Notes: generated by a model not told the origin, from the sequence alone. Counted from the stretch's first letter, positions 8,760 to 19,471 are shown. The stretch is DNA of 64,000 nucleotides from Listeria rocourtiae FSL F6-920 (GCF_000525975.1 NZ_AODK01000037.1:1-64000), one strand, 5' to 3'. Numbers and translations: made by a program.

Positions 8760-8954
8760 GGTTAATGAATGACAAGAAAGAAGGAGCATCCCGCTTCTCG
8801 CCTCGTAAATCTGTTTTTGCAGGCAAAGAATTGGAATTATGGTTCACGTATGTCATATGTGAATTTTCTGATGTGCGGGTTTGTAATGAAACCGGCGCTT
8901 TTTTAATGCGTACTTTCACTTGTTATGAGTAATAATTTATGGAGGTGGCTCACC
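8760..8954 (+). ncRNA. Probable ribosomal protein L20 leader
   Basis: About 195 bases of untranslated RNA precede infC. They contain paired elements such as AGAAG...CTTCT around GAGCATCCCG, and a GCGGGTTTG...ACCGGCG region followed by a T6 run. Firmicute infC-rpmI-rplT operons are repressed by L20 binding such a leader. The call rests on position, length and hairpins. Confidence 0.6.
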
Positions 8955-9470
8955 ATTAGCAAAGACATGTTAGTAAACGATGGGATTCGTGCACGTGAAT
9001 TAAGATTGATTGATCAAGACGGCGAACAGCTTGGAGTTAAAACAAAAGCTGAAGCACTTGAAATTGCGGAGAAAGCCAATTTGGATGTTGTTCTAGTTGC
9101 ACCGACAGCGAAACCGCCAGTAGCCCGTATTATGGACTACGGTAAATTCCGCTTCGAGCAACAGAAGAAAGACAAAGAAGCTCGCAAAAATCAAAAAATC
9201 ATCGTAATGAAAGAGGTTCGTTTAAGTCCTACGATTGACGAACATGATTTCGATACGAAATTACGTAATGCGCGCAAGTTCCTTCAAAAAGGCGATAAAG
9301 TAAAATGCTCTATCCGCTTTAAAGGGCGTGCGATTACCCATAAAGAAATTGGTCAGAAGGTGCTTGACCGCTTTGCAAAAGAGTGTGAAGATCTTAGTAC
9401 AATTGAGCAAAGACCAAAAATGGACGGACGTTCAATGTTCTTAGTCCTTGCACCAATTCAAGAGAAGTAA
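8955..9470 (+). CDS. infC: Translation initiation factor IF-3 (AUU start)
   Basis: The product is 171 residues: N-domain ([20 protein letters not shown]), lysine-rich linker, and C-domain ([21 protein letters not shown]). I place the start at ATT 8955, seven bases after GGAGGTG. An ATG at 8925 lies before the ribosome binding site and would add ten non-conserved residues. IF-3 itself discriminates against AUU, giving feedback control as in E. coli and Bacillus. It is the first gene of the L20-controlled operon. Confidence 0.95.
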   Translation: MSKDMLVNDGIRARELRLIDQDGEQLGVKTKAEALEIAEKANLDVVLVAPTAKPPVARIMDYGKFRFEQQKKDKEARKNQKIIVMKEVRLSPTIDEHDFDTKLRNARKFLQKGDKVKCSIRFKGRAITHKEIGQKVLDRFAKECEDLSTIEQRPKMDGRSMFLVLAPIQEK

Positions 9471-9492
9471 AGTTCTAAAGGAGGAAATATTC

Positions 9493-9693
9493 ATGCCAAA
9501 AATGAAAACTCACCGTGGCTCTGCTAAGCGTTTCAAAAGAACAGGTTCTGGTAAATTAAAACGTTCGCACGGTTACACAAGTCATATGTTCGCAAACAAA
9601 TCTCAAAAACAAAAACGTAAACTACGTAAAAGTGCGTTAGTTTCAAAAGGTGACTTCAGACGTATTCGTCAAATGGTCGCTAAAATGAAATAA
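9493..9693 (+). CDS. rpmI: 50S ribosomal protein L35
   Basis: This is a 66-residue, very basic protein starting [20 protein letters not shown], the L35 signature. ATG 9493 follows AAGGAGG; the frame upstream (to 9448) overlaps infC and lacks a binding site. It is the second gene of the infC operon, 22 bases after infC. Confidence 0.97.
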   Translation: MPKMKTHRGSAKRFKRTGSGKLKRSHGYTSHMFANKSQKQKRKLRKSALVSKGDFRRIRQMVAKMK

Positions 9694-9757
9694 GTAAGTT
9701 TTAGTACGGAAAAACACAGAATCTATTTTTGTGAAAACCCATTAGGAGGTAATTTAT

Positions 9758-10117
9758 ATGCCACGCGTAAAAGGCGGAACAGTAACACGCAAACGTCGTA
9801 AAAAGATAATTAAATTAGCGAAGGGCTACTATGGCTCGAAGCACACACTATATAAAGTAGCAAACCAAGCGGTAATGAAATCTTACCAATACGCTTACCG
9901 TGATCGTCGTCAAAAGAAACGTGATTTCCGTAAATTATGGATTGCACGTATCAATGCAGCAGCTCGTTTGAATGATCTTTCTTACAGCAAATTCATGCAC
10001 GGCTTGAAATTAGCTGGTATTGATATGAACCGTAAAATGTTAGCGGATCTTGCCGTTCACGATGAAGCAGCTTTCACGCAAATCGCGACACAAGCAAAAG
10101 ACGCTCTAGCTAAATAA
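9758..10117 (+). CDS. rplT: 50S ribosomal protein L20
   Basis: The product is 119 residues with the L20 start [16 protein letters not shown] and the conserved [19 protein letters not shown] and [19 protein letters not shown] segments. It is needed early in 50S assembly and is the expected repressor of this operon through the leader at 8760-8954. ATG follows TAGGAGG. A terminator lies just downstream. Confidence 0.97.
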   Translation: MPRVKGGTVTRKRRKKIIKLAKGYYGSKHTLYKVANQAVMKSYQYAYRDRRQKKRDFRKLWIARINAAARLNDLSYSKFMHGLKLAGIDMNRKMLADLAVHDEAAFTQIATQAKDALAK

Positions 10118-10130
10118 GCAACGAACAAAA

Positions 10131-10170
10131 GTGGTGAACGGAGAATCTAATTCTTGTTCACCATTTTTTT
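10131..10170 (+). terminator. Terminator after rplT
   Basis: GTGGTGAAC pairs with GTTCACCAT across a 16-base loop, followed by a run of seven Ts. It closes the infC-rpmI-rplT operon. Confidence 0.85.
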
Positions 10171-10248
10171 ATGCCTACAAGTGGTTTTACTGGTAAAAAT
10201 CGCGTATACTGTACAAAGTAGAGACGTAATTTCAAGGAGGAACAATAG

Positions 10249-11328
10249 ATGGATAAACAGTTAGAAATGTTGAAAGAACTGACCGACGCAAAGGGTATTT
10301 CAGGAAATGAGCGTGCGGTGCGTGAAGTCTTCAAACAATACATAGAGCCACTTGCAGATACGTTTGAAACAGACGGACTTGGTAGTGCGATTGCAACAAA
10401 AACAGGAGATACAGATGGTCCGAAAATTATGATCGCAGGCCACTTGGATGAAGTAGGATTCATGGTAACCCAAATCGATGAGAAGGGTTTCATCAAATTC
10501 CAAACAATTGGCGGTTGGGTCAGTTCGGTGATGCTAGCGCAGCGTGTAACGATTGTAACGCGTTCTGGAGAAGAGATTACAGGAGTTATCGGTTCTAAGC
10601 CACCGCATTTGATGAGTGCAGCGGAACGTCAAAAGGCGTTTGATATTAAAGATATGTTCATCGATGTTGGTGCGGCAGATAAAGAGGAAGTTGTGAGCTG
10701 GGGAATTAAACCTGGTGATATGATTGTGCCTGCCTTTGAATTCACTGTGATGAAGAATGAGAAATATTTGCTTGCAAAAGCTTGGGATAACCGGATTGGG
10801 CTTGCGATTGCGATTGAAGTTTTGCGTCAATTACAGGGGGAAAAACATCCGAATATTGTTTACGGTGTTGGTACTGTGCAAGAAGAAGTCGGGTTGCGTG
10901 GAGCTAAAACATCAGCACATCAAGTTATGCCAGATATTGCGTTTGCAGTTGACGTTGGTATTGCAGGGGATACACCGGGGGTAACGGCGAAAGAAGCAGT
11001 CAGCAAGATGGGGGAAGGTCCGCAAATTATTATTTATGACGCATCGATGATTAGTCACACACCATTGCGTAATTTTGTGACAGATGTTGCTGATGAGCTT
11101 GAAATTCCTTATCAGTTTGAGGCGATCGCTGCAGGTGGTACAGATTCTGGTGCGATTCATTTGACTGGGAATGGGATTCCATCACTTTCTATCACGATTG
11201 CGACGCGTTATATCCACTCGCACACATCGATGCTTCATCGCGATGATTTTACAAATGCGGTGAAACTGATTACCGAAGTTGTGAAACGTTTAGACGCAGA
11301 TAAAGTAAAAGAGATTCGTTTAGGATAA
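10249..11328 (+). CDS. M42 family metallo-aminopeptidase (YsdC-like)
   Basis: The product is 359 residues. Metal ligands and catalytic motifs of the M42 tetrahedral aminopeptidases are present: [32 protein letters not shown] (general base Glu), AFAVDVGI and RYIHSHTSM. It probably removes N-terminal residues from peptides in the cytosol (glutamyl or broad specificity). ATG follows AAGGAGG. In Bacillus the homologue ysdC also lies shortly after rplT, so the neighbourhood is ancestral. Confidence 0.92.
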   Translation: MDKQLEMLKELTDAKGISGNERAVREVFKQYIEPLADTFETDGLGSAIATKTGDTDGPKIMIAGHLDEVGFMVTQIDEKGFIKFQTIGGWVSSVMLAQRVTIVTRSGEEITGVIGSKPPHLMSAAERQKAFDIKDMFIDVGAADKEEVVSWGIKPGDMIVPAFEFTVMKNEKYLLAKAWDNRIGLAIAIEVLRQLQGEKHPNIVYGVGTVQEEVGLRGAKTSAHQVMPDIAFAVDVGIAGDTPGVTAKEAVSKMGEGPQIIIYDASMISHTPLRNFVTDVADELEIPYQFEAIAAGGTDSGAIHLTGNGIPSLSITIATRYIHSHTSMLHRDDFTNAVKLITEVVKRLDADKVKEIRLG

Positions 11329-11369
11329 ACAGTAACACCACTTCAGACGAGCTGGGAGGTTTTACAACA

Positions 11370-12353
11370 GTGAAATCCGTATTTATTCTTGGTGGGACGG
11401 GTCTAATAGGTTATGCCGCAACGGAAGCGTTTTTGGAAACGGAGGATTATCAGGTAACGACGTTTTCTTTGCCACCAGTGCCGACCAATGGCGTGCTAGA
11501 TTCGCGTGCAAAGCATCATTTTGGTGATATAAACAACATGTCTGATGCTGAGATTGTGAAATTTTTAAAAGGGCATGATATTTTTGTTTTTGCGGGTGGT
11601 GTGAATTCGCACTATATTCCGAAGAAGCCAGCAAAGGAATTTTTCTTTCAGATGAATGTGGAGCCTGTTCAGCATTTGGCGCAGCTCGCGAGGCAGGCTG
11701 GAGTGTCGCGATTCATTCTCTGTACCTCTTTTTATAATTACTTTCATGCGTTGTGGCCGGAGTTGCAGCTGACAGGACTTCATCCGTATATTTATGCAAG
11801 TGTTGAGCAGGAAATACGTCTAATGCAGGAAAACGGGAATGGGTTAACCACAGTTGCTCTGCGATTGCCATATGTTGTTGGCTTAGTGCCTGGTCGTGTC
11901 TCCGCGTGGAAAACATATGCAAAGCGATTGCATCGCGCGGAGTTTCCACTGTATGTTAATCATCACAATAAGGCGACGGGTGGCTCATGCTATATGACAG
12001 CGAAACAGGTAGCACAGGCGCTCATTGGGGCGGCAAACGATGAAGTTCCATCTAAAAGTTATACACTTGGTTGGCGCAATATATCGAATGAGGCTTTTTT
12101 AGCGCTTGCTAAACGGGCAATGAAATCAGATACTCAGATTAAAACACTAACATTTCGTGAACTCCAAGCAATAGCTATGAAAGAAGCGCATGAAAACGAA
12201 TTAGCAGGTCGGGAAGCAGGGCTTGAACCGGTGGCCTATACAGAATTGCTAACGCGTACGCTTTATGTAGACCCGATTGAAGCGCTGGATGAGCTTGATT
12301 ATCATAATGACAATGTGGAGCTTGCAATCCAGCAGGTTTTCACAAGTTTATAG
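11370..12353 (+). CDS. NAD(P)-dependent epimerase/dehydratase-like protein
   Basis: The product is 327 residues with an extended-SDR start, FILGGTGLIGY (Gly-rich dinucleotide-binding loop), and a Rossmann-type N-terminal half (HDIFVFAGGVNSHYIPKK; FILCTSFYNY). The catalytic YxxxK is not clear; HPYIYASVEQEIR sits where it would be expected. It may be an atypical, binding-only SDR. The start is GTG 11370 with GGGAGG upstream. It is 41 bases after the aminopeptidase, possibly in one transcript, and ends in a terminator. Confidence 0.8.
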   Translation: MKSVFILGGTGLIGYAATEAFLETEDYQVTTFSLPPVPTNGVLDSRAKHHFGDINNMSDAEIVKFLKGHDIFVFAGGVNSHYIPKKPAKEFFFQMNVEPVQHLAQLARQAGVSRFILCTSFYNYFHALWPELQLTGLHPYIYASVEQEIRLMQENGNGLTTVALRLPYVVGLVPGRVSAWKTYAKRLHRAEFPLYVNHHNKATGGSCYMTAKQVAQALIGAANDEVPSKSYTLGWRNISNEAFLALAKRAMKSDTQIKTLTFRELQAIAMKEAHENELAGREAGLEPVAYTELLTRTLYVDPIEALDELDYHNDNVELAIQQVFTSL

Positions 12354-12354
12354 T

Positions 12355-12394
12355 AAAAAAACGATGATGCCTCGATTTCGCATCATCGTTTTTC
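12355..12394. terminator. Bidirectional terminator between the SDR and NSS genes
   Basis: AAAAACGATGATGC and GCATCATCGTTTTT are perfect inverted copies around 9 bases, serving the convergent genes on both sides. Confidence 0.9.
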
Positions 12395-12398
12395 GTCA

Positions 12399-13745
12399 TT
12401 ACAGAATTCCTAACTGTTGCAAAAATACAAGGAAAATCGCAACAGGGCATACATATTTCAAAATCAATAACCAAGCGGCAAAAAGTTTGAATCGAAAAGC
12501 TCCATCTGATGTGATTTCATCTAGTAGAACTTGGCGTGGCATCCGAAATCCAACAAAAATGGCAATCAAGAAAGCACCAATTGGAAGTAAGATATTGGAC
12601 GCTAGATAGTCCGCAATTTCGAATAAGTTCTTTCCGAAAAAAGTAACATCGGCAAGAGCTCCCGTACTTAATGAAGTGGGAATAGCGAGTAACGTAACCA
12701 CCGCGACAACGATTAAGAGCATTTGTTTTCTAGCTGCTGGCCGTTTTTCGAGGAATGCAGTAACTGGAACTTCAAATAAATTGAAGCTAGACGTCAGCGC
12801 TGCAAATAGGAATAGCACCAAAAATAATAGTAAAAGTACAGTACCAAACGGAACCTGGTTGAAAATCGCAGGCAAGACGATAAATAGTAACCCCGGTCCT
12901 GCCTGTGGTTCGATTCCGAATGAAAATGCAGCGGGGAAAATCGCAAGCCCAGCGAACAAAGAAACAAGCAAGTTCATCAAGGCAATTGTTAACGCACTAC
13001 TTGGCAAGAATACATCGCGTTTTAAATAGGAAGCATACGTAATCATTCCACCAACCCCAACAGCTAATGAAAAGAAACTTTGTCCGAGCGCCTGCAAAAT
13101 CCCGTCCGAAGATAAATCACCGAATTTTGGCTCTAAAAAGTAAGCCACACCATCCATCGCGTTCGGCAATGTCAAGGCGTACACAATCAATATGAGCAAA
13201 AAAATAAACAGGGCAGGCATCATCCAGCGATTCGCGCGCTCAATACCAGCTGTAATACCTTTTAGCAAGACGAAAAAATTAATCGCAATAAAAATTACTG
13301 TGGCTAAAATCACTTGAAGCGGATCATTAGAAGTCACCACAAACAGCTCAGTTAAAGCCTCTACAGAGAGATTTTGAAGTGCTCCTGTTAGAGCCTTCCA
13401 TATGTAGAGCAACGCCCAGCCACCAACTACACAATAAAAAGCAAGAATTAAAAAGCAAGTAATAACGCCAATACGTCCAGTCCAATCCCATTTCGTGTTG
13501 GGTGCCAACTTGCGGTAAGCAGCAATTGTGCCACTCTGCGTGTTTCTACCAATAACAAATTCTCCAAGCAAAACGGGCAAGCCAATGAAAATAGTGAAAA
13601 TAGCAAAAATCAGAAAGAAAGCACCACCACCCGCATTTGCTGTCACATAAGGCATTTTCCACAGTGCACCAAGCCCAATTGCAGAGCCCGCTGATGCTAA
13701 AATAAATCCAAATTTTGATGTCCATTGTTCTCGATTTGTTTGCAT
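12399..13745 (-). CDS. Sodium-dependent transporter of the NSS (SNF) family
   Basis: A 448-residue membrane protein with about eleven hydrophobic segments. TM1 carries the NSS signature (GSAIGLGALWKMPYVTANAG), where sodium and amino-acid substrate bind in LeuT/MhsT relatives. The substrate cannot be read from sequence; hydrophobic amino acids are common. The start was put at 13745 because AAAGGGGAG lies 12 bases before it; the frame also contains an ATG at 13778 with a poor binding site. Confidence 0.9.
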   Translation of the reverse strand: MQTNREQWTSKFGFILASAGSAIGLGALWKMPYVTANAGGGAFFLIFAIFTIFIGLPVLLGEFVIGRNTQSGTIAAYRKLAPNTKWDWTGRIGVITCFLILAFYCVVGGWALLYIWKALTGALQNLSVEALTELFVVTSNDPLQVILATVIFIAINFFVLLKGITAGIERANRWMMPALFIFLLILIVYALTLPNAMDGVAYFLEPKFGDLSSDGILQALGQSFFSLAVGVGGMITYASYLKRDVFLPSSALTIALMNLLVSLFAGLAIFPAAFSFGIEPQAGPGLLFIVLPAIFNQVPFGTVLLLLFLVLFLFAALTSSFNLFEVPVTAFLEKRPAARKQMLLIVVAVVTLLAIPTSLSTGALADVTFFGKNLFEIADYLASNILLPIGAFLIAIFVGFRMPRQVLLDEITSDGAFRFKLFAAWLLILKYVCPVAIFLVFLQQLGIL

Positions 13746-13888
13746 AATAGTTTCAATCTCCCCTTTAGTACGTTTCATCTTTAACGTATTATATCAGTTT
13801 TTAGTAGAAGATAACAACCTGAAAATAAGCTTTTTCCGAATAGTTATCCAATATGCTATAATAGACGAGGATGGGAGTGTGATGAATC

Positions 13889-14647
13889 GTGGAAATGATT
13901 AAATCGACGAAAAATGACCGCGTCAAAAATTGGCGTAAATTACAAACGAAGAAAGGCAGACAGCAGGAGTTTTCATATTTAGTAGAAGGGTTTCATCTTG
14001 TGGAGGAAGCGTTACGTCAAGACGGCCTAGTAACGGAACTGATTATAGCGCCTAGTGTGAAAATCCCGGAAGGTTGGAACACAACGAATATCCCTGTGTT
14101 TTATGTGAATAAAGAAGTTGCAACAAGTATTAGTGAAACAATCACTGATCAAGGAATTTTTGCCGTTGTGAAAATGGAAGATCCAGAAATCATGATGCTA
14201 TTTGGTAAAAAGTTTTTGCTACTAGACGGCGTTCAAGATCCGGGGAATGTAGGGACTTTGATTCGTACAGCTGATGCTGCTGGGTATGATGCGGTTGTTT
14301 TAGGACGTGGAAGCGCCGATTTATACAATCCAAAGGTAATTCGTTCGACACAAGGAAGCCATTTTCATATTCCAGTTTTGCAAGCGAATTTACTGCATTG
14401 GGTTGAGCGTTTTGAAGAGGAGGGCGTGCCTATTTTTGGGGCTGTTTTAGATGATACAGCGACAAAATTGCAAGAAGTGGAGCCTCGAGAAACGTTAGCT
14501 TTGATGGTCGGTAATGAAGGGAACGGCATCCAGGCGGAACTTCAAACACGATTAACGCACAAAGTATACATACCGATATATGGTGCAAGTGAGTCATTAA
14601 ACGTTGCGGTCGCAGCAGGTATTTTGATGTATGGATTGAGGAAGTAA
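13889..14647 (+). CDS. TrmH/SpoU-family RNA 2'-O-methyltransferase (YsgA-like)
   Basis: The product is 252 residues: an N-terminal substrate-binding domain (KSTKNDRVKNWRKLQTKKGR), then a SPOUT domain with the three SpoU motifs LDGVQDPGNVGTLIRTADA, MVGNEGNGI and IPIYGASESLNVAVAA. It methylates rRNA or tRNA at an undefined site. The start is GTG 13889, with GGGAG 11 bases upstream (ATG 13895 possible). A homologue sits upstream of pheST in Bacillus and Listeria, as here. Confidence 0.92.
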   Translation: MEMIKSTKNDRVKNWRKLQTKKGRQQEFSYLVEGFHLVEEALRQDGLVTELIIAPSVKIPEGWNTTNIPVFYVNKEVATSISETITDQGIFAVVKMEDPEIMMLFGKKFLLLDGVQDPGNVGTLIRTADAAGYDAVVLGRGSADLYNPKVIRSTQGSHFHIPVLQANLLHWVERFEEEGVPIFGAVLDDTATKLQEVEPRETLALMVGNEGNGIQAELQTRLTHKVYIPIYGASESLNVAVAAGILMYGLRK

Positions 14648-14654
14648 TTCTAAT

Positions 14655-14696
14655 AAAGAGTACGAACCTAGTTTTTAGGGTCGTACTCTTTGTTTT
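14655..14696. terminator. Terminator between ysgA-like gene and convergent DUF gene
   Basis: AAAGAGTACGAACCTA and TAGGGTCGTACTCTTT form a near-perfect stem with a T4 loop, flanked by A and T runs on both sides. Confidence 0.85.
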
Positions 14697-15041
14697 CTAG
14701 TCTGGCATCTTCACTTCTTTAATAAGAACTGGTTTCAGAGCTGATTTCACCCCACCAATAATCCCTTTCGCGGCACTCCAATCGATGTTAAATAAGGTAC
14801 CAGAGCCGCCTGTTGAAATCATAGTGACCTCGGTTACGTTGTTAAAATCATGGACAACAATGAATAGGGCGGTGTGGTTACTGGGCCGTAGAGAAGATTG
14901 GTCATAGGTTAACATGCCTTGATAGAATGCTCCGAACTGGCGAAGCTCTTCAAACACGATATCCTTTGTTGATTGAGATAATTTGATTAAATCCATGGTT
15001 TCCGTTACGCTACTTTTTACAACATATCTAGATTGAGTCAT
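14697..15041 (-). CDS. Small conserved protein of unknown function, DUF6054-like
   Basis: A 114-residue soluble protein without signal peptide. It begins with a VVKSSVTETMDLIKLSQSTK segment and contains a Gly-rich STGGSGTLFNIDWSAAKG stretch, which reminds me of DUF6054 proteins of Firmicutes. The start at 15041 is supported by GGAGG upstream; the ATG at 15059 overlaps that site. Function unknown. Confidence 0.6.
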   Translation of the reverse strand: MTQSRYVVKSSVTETMDLIKLSQSTKDIVFEELRQFGAFYQGMLTYDQSSLRPSNHTALFIVVHDFNNVTEVTMISTGGSGTLFNIDWSAAKGIIGGVKSALKPVLIKEVKMPD

Positions 15042-15169
15042 GATTGATAGTCCCTCCAATCATATTTTACGGGCATTAGCTTATCTGCTACTTTTATTTT
15101 ACGCTTAAATAAGTGAATTTTCAATGGATCAAAACGCTTATTAATTGTAAGTTGGTGAGTTTAAATGAG

Positions 15170-15198
15170 TTACTTTCTGGCTTGGAATGTGGTATAAT
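15170..15198 (+). promoter_or_regulatory. Promoter of the HxlR regulator gene
   Basis: TTACTT at 15170-15175 and a consensus TATAAT at 15193-15198 are spaced by 17 bases, about 20 bases before the ATG. This gives a very short leader where an autoregulator could bind. Confidence 0.6.
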
Positions 15199-15217
15199 GA
15201 TTTTAGAGGTGAGAACA

Positions 15218-15553
15218 ATGAAAGAAGAAACGCATACAATGTGTCCGAAGTTCGAGAATGCCTTTTCGCTACTTGGTAAGCGTTGGACTGGTCTGATTAT
15301 TAATGTATTGTTGGATGGGCCGAAACGCTTTAAGGAAATTGCAGGCGAGATTACGCAAATGAGTGATCGTGTCCTTGCTGAGCGCTTAAAAGAGTTAGAA
15401 GAATCGGGAATCATCGTGCGACATGTGTACCCAGAGACACCTGTTCGTATTGAATATGTATTGACTGAAAAAGGTAAAGGCTTGGAGAAGGTGATGATTC
15501 AAGTTCAGGAATGGGCAGAGAATTGGATTGAGCTAACACCAGCTGAGAATTAG
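15218..15553 (+). CDS. HxlR-family winged-helix transcriptional regulator
   Basis: The product is 111 residues with the family core: CPKFENAFSLLGKRWTGLIINVL, RFKEIAGEIT, MSDRVLAERLKELEESGIIVR, and a wing ending in YVLTEKGKGL. An N-terminal Cys (residue 9, before PxFE) is the position used for thiol redox sensing in several HxlR proteins such as YodB and HypR. No obvious target gene is adjacent. The start is ATG 15218 behind AGAGGTG. Confidence 0.9.
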   Translation: MKEETHTMCPKFENAFSLLGKRWTGLIINVLLDGPKRFKEIAGEITQMSDRVLAERLKELEESGIIVRHVYPETPVRIEYVLTEKGKGLEKVMIQVQEWAENWIELTPAEN

Positions 15554-15557
15554 TAAA

Positions 15558-15612
15558 AAATATGACTCTTAAACATGTTTCGTGGTGGATTGAGAGTCAT
15601 ATTTATTTTTTA
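15558..15612 (+). terminator. Terminator after the HxlR gene
   Basis: AAATATGACTCT and AGAGTCATATTT are perfect inverted copies separated by 23 bases and followed by TATTTTTT. Confidence 0.75.
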
Positions 15613-15614
15613 CC

Positions 15615-15643
15615 TTGAAAATTCGATTCAAACATACTATAAT
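15615..15643 (+). promoter_or_regulatory. Promoter for the T-box/pheST transcript
   Basis: TTGAAA at 15615-15620 and consensus TATAAT at 15638-15643 are separated by 17 bases, just before the T-box leader. Confidence 0.75.
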
Positions 15644-15649
15644 GAAAGC

Positions 15650-15921
15650 TATCAACTAAATATATGGAAAAGACATTGAAGGAGACAAGTAGTTATACGG
15701 ATGCATTTTTAGGGAGAGGTTATCTTAGACTGGAAATAACCTTATGATACGTATTTGCGAACATTTCAGCTCTGGAGTCGCTGTCGGGATTTTTTTAATG
15801 AAAGACAGATCGGTGTGAAGCCGTTATTTGAATGAAGTGGATGGCTTTTTGCTGTCTATTAGGGTGGTACCGCGTGATTATGAACCTCGTCCCTTTGTGG
15901 ATAAGGTTTTTTATTTTGGCT
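15650..15921 (+). ncRNA. T-box riboswitch, tRNA-Phe responsive
   Basis: The highly conserved T-box sequence AGGGTGGTACCGCG is at about 15862-15875. Its GGT would pair with the acceptor end of uncharged tRNA. The Stem I region contains AGTA-type bulge sequences (AAGTAGTTATA) and the likely specifier codon TTC (Phe) at 15765-15767, followed by the usual purine. Terminator arms AACCTCGTCC and GGATAAGGTT plus TTTTTT lie at 15892-15915. Low charged tRNA-Phe would favour antitermination and raise pheST expression. Confidence 0.92.
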
Positions 15922-15942
15922 AAAAATAAGGAGTGAAGTAGC

Positions 15943-16985
<1,043 letters not shown>

Positions 16986-17000
16986 GGGGGGCGAAAAAGC

Positions 17001-19409
17001 ATGTTAATATCATATCAATGGGTCAAAGAATATTTTCCGAATCTAGCAATTTCAGCAGAAGAGCTAGGTGAGCGCATTACGCGTGGTGGAATTGAAATAG
17101 AAGGCGTGGAACATTTAAACGCGGATATCACGAATATCGTAGTCGGTGAGGTTATCATATGTGAAAAACATCCGAACGCGGATACACTCAATAAATGTAC
17201 GGTCAATGTCGGAGAAGCGGAACCAATTCAAATCATCTGCGGCGCACCAAATGTTGCTGCAGGTCAAAAGGTGATTGTTGCTCGTGTTGGTGCCAAATTA
17301 CCAGGTGGCATGAAAATTAAACGTGCGAAATTACGCGGTGAAGTGTCTGAGGGCATGATTTGCTCGCTTCAAGAACTAGGATTTGAAGGGAAAACGATTC
17401 CGAAAGCAGTTGCGGATGGGATTTTTGTATTACCAGCAGAGGTTGAAATTGGTGCAGATGCGATAGGTTTACTCGGCTTGGATGATGCGATTTTAGATAT
17501 GGCGATTACACCGAACCGAGCGGATGCATTAAGCATGACGGGCGTTGCCTATGAAGTGGGTGCAATTGTAGACCAAAAGCCAGTATTTGATGGGATTTCA
17601 GAGCTAGCAACGCAAGGTGATGTTTCGGATTATGTTCAAGTGAGCGTGAAGGATGAAAACACGACGCCATTTTACGGGATGCAAGTGATTAAGGATGTCG
17701 TAGTTGGCGAATCACCGCTATGGCTCCAAACAAAGCTAATGAAAGCTGGTATTCGTCCGCATAATAACGTAGTTGACGTGACGAATTACATTTGCTTGAA
17801 ATATGGGCAACCGCTTCACGCATTTGATTATGAACGACTTGGCAGTAAGGAAATTCTTGTTCGCCTAGCTATGAATGGTGAAGAAATCGTAACATTGGAT
17901 GGGGAAATACGTAAATTAAATGAAGGACATGCAGTGATTACAAATGGTATGGCTCCGATTGCAATTGCAGGTGTGATGGGCGGCGAGACATCAGAAGTTG
18001 TCGAAACAACAACGACCGTTGCTCTAGAAGGTGCCATTTTTAATAGCAGTTATGTTGGGCGTGTGTCTCGTGAACTTAATTTGAGAACAGAAGCAAGCAT
18101 TCGTTATGATAAAGGTAGTGATGCTTGGAAAGTCGAAAAAGCCTTGCAACACGGTGCTACACTGATTGCTGAACTTGCGGGTGGAACGCTCGTTGGCGGT
18201 ATGGCAAAAGTCGATAATCGCACGAAAACAGAAAATATTATTAAGACAACATTGACGCGAATTAATCGAGTATTAGGGACCGAAATTAGTTCAAACGAAG
18301 TGCATAATATATTCGCAAAATTACAGTTTGATTTAGTGGCAGACGGCGATGCATTAGCGATTACCATCCCGCCACGTCGCTGGGATATTCTGATCGAAGC
18401 GGACATTTTTGAAGAAGTGGCACGTATTTATGGCTATGATAAAATTCCGTCGACATTGCCTAGCAGTGTTTCAGCAGGGCACCTAACAGTCGATCAAGCA
18501 GCTAAAAGAACGATTCGTCGCTATCTAGAAGGTGCTGGACTGAACCAGGCGTTGACGTATTCTTTAACGACCGAACAAGCCGCAACAAAGTTAGCTCTTA
18601 CAGAAGAAAAAGCCGTTTCGCTTTCTATGCCGATGAGTGAAGAACACAGCCATTTGCGAACTAGCATTGTGCCACAACTCCTAAAAGCAGCCAGTTATAA
18701 TGTAGCTCGCAAAAATAGCAATGTTGCGCTATACGAATTAGGCACGGTTTTCTATGCCACACAAGGCGATAATTTACCGCTTGAAACCGAACATTTAGCA
18801 GGGCTTATCACAGGAAGCTGGTACGAAACAAATTGGCAAAAACAAGACAAGAAAGTGGACTTCTTCCTATTAAAAGGTATGATTGAGGGAGTCGTTGCCA
18901 AACTGGGATTAGAGGAAGCTTTAGATTGGAAGCAAGCGGAAAAACAAGACTTGCATCCAGGAAGAACTGCAACCATCTGGCTAGCAGGTGATGAAATTGG
19001 ATACCTCGCCCAAGTTCACCCATCACTTGCTGCTGAGTTGGATTTGAAAGAAACATACGTATTCGAATTGGATGCCACACAATTGCTAGCAGCACGGAAA
19101 AAAGCTGTGACGTATCACACGATTCCAAGGTTCCCAAGCATGACACGTGATATTGCTTTACTAGTAAATAAAGAAGTGAGTCAAGCAGCACTAGAGAATG
19201 AAATCAAAGCCCAAGCCGGCAAACTTCTAACCAATATTCAGCTTTTCGACATTTTTGAAGGCGAAAAACTGGGCGCAGATAAGAAATCGATGGCCTACAC
19301 ACTCACGTTCCTTGATCCAGAACGAACATTGACGGATGAGGAAGTAACAAAAGTCAATCAAGCCATTGTAACAGCGCTTGAGACAAAATTTGACGCGGTT
19401 ATTCGCTAA
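17001..19409 (+). CDS. pheT: Phenylalanyl-tRNA synthetase beta subunit
   Basis: The product is 802 residues and intact. It has an N-terminal tRNA-binding OB fold (about 40-150: VVGEVIICEKHPNADTLNKCTVN), B3/B4 editing domain, B5 domain (PPRRWDILIEADIFEEVARIYGYDKIPSTLP) and a C-terminal FDX-ACB anticodon-binding domain (PSMTRDIALLVNKEV). It forms the alpha2-beta2 synthetase with PheS, and the two share the T-box-controlled transcript. ATG follows GGGGGGCG. Confidence 0.97.
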   Translation: MLISYQWVKEYFPNLAISAEELGERITRGGIEIEGVEHLNADITNIVVGEVIICEKHPNADTLNKCTVNVGEAEPIQIICGAPNVAAGQKVIVARVGAKLPGGMKIKRAKLRGEVSEGMICSLQELGFEGKTIPKAVADGIFVLPAEVEIGADAIGLLGLDDAILDMAITPNRADALSMTGVAYEVGAIVDQKPVFDGISELATQGDVSDYVQVSVKDENTTPFYGMQVIKDVVVGESPLWLQTKLMKAGIRPHNNVVDVTNYICLKYGQPLHAFDYERLGSKEILVRLAMNGEEIVTLDGEIRKLNEGHAVITNGMAPIAIAGVMGGETSEVVETTTTVALEGAIFNSSYVGRVSRELNLRTEASIRYDKGSDAWKVEKALQHGATLIAELAGGTLVGGMAKVDNRTKTENIIKTTLTRINRVLGTEISSNEVHNIFAKLQFDLVADGDALAITIPPRRWDILIEADIFEEVARIYGYDKIPSTLPSSVSAGHLTVDQAAKRTIRRYLEGAGLNQALTYSLTTEQAATKLALTEEKAVSLSMPMSEEHSHLRTSIVPQLLKAASYNVARKNSNVALYELGTVFYATQGDNLPLETEHLAGLITGSWYETNWQKQDKKVDFFLLKGMIEGVVAKLGLEEALDWKQAEKQDLHPGRTATIWLAGDEIGYLAQVHPSLAAELDLKETYVFELDATQLLAARKKAVTYHTIPRFPSMTRDIALLVNKEVSQAALENEIKAQAGKLLTNIQLFDIFEGEKLGADKKSMAYTLTFLDPERTLTDEEVTKVNQAIVTALETKFDAVIR

Positions 19410-19471
19410 TAGAAATAAGTTTGGACAAAATCTCATGCCGACTTTCGCTAAAGATTAGTCATAAAGAAAAA

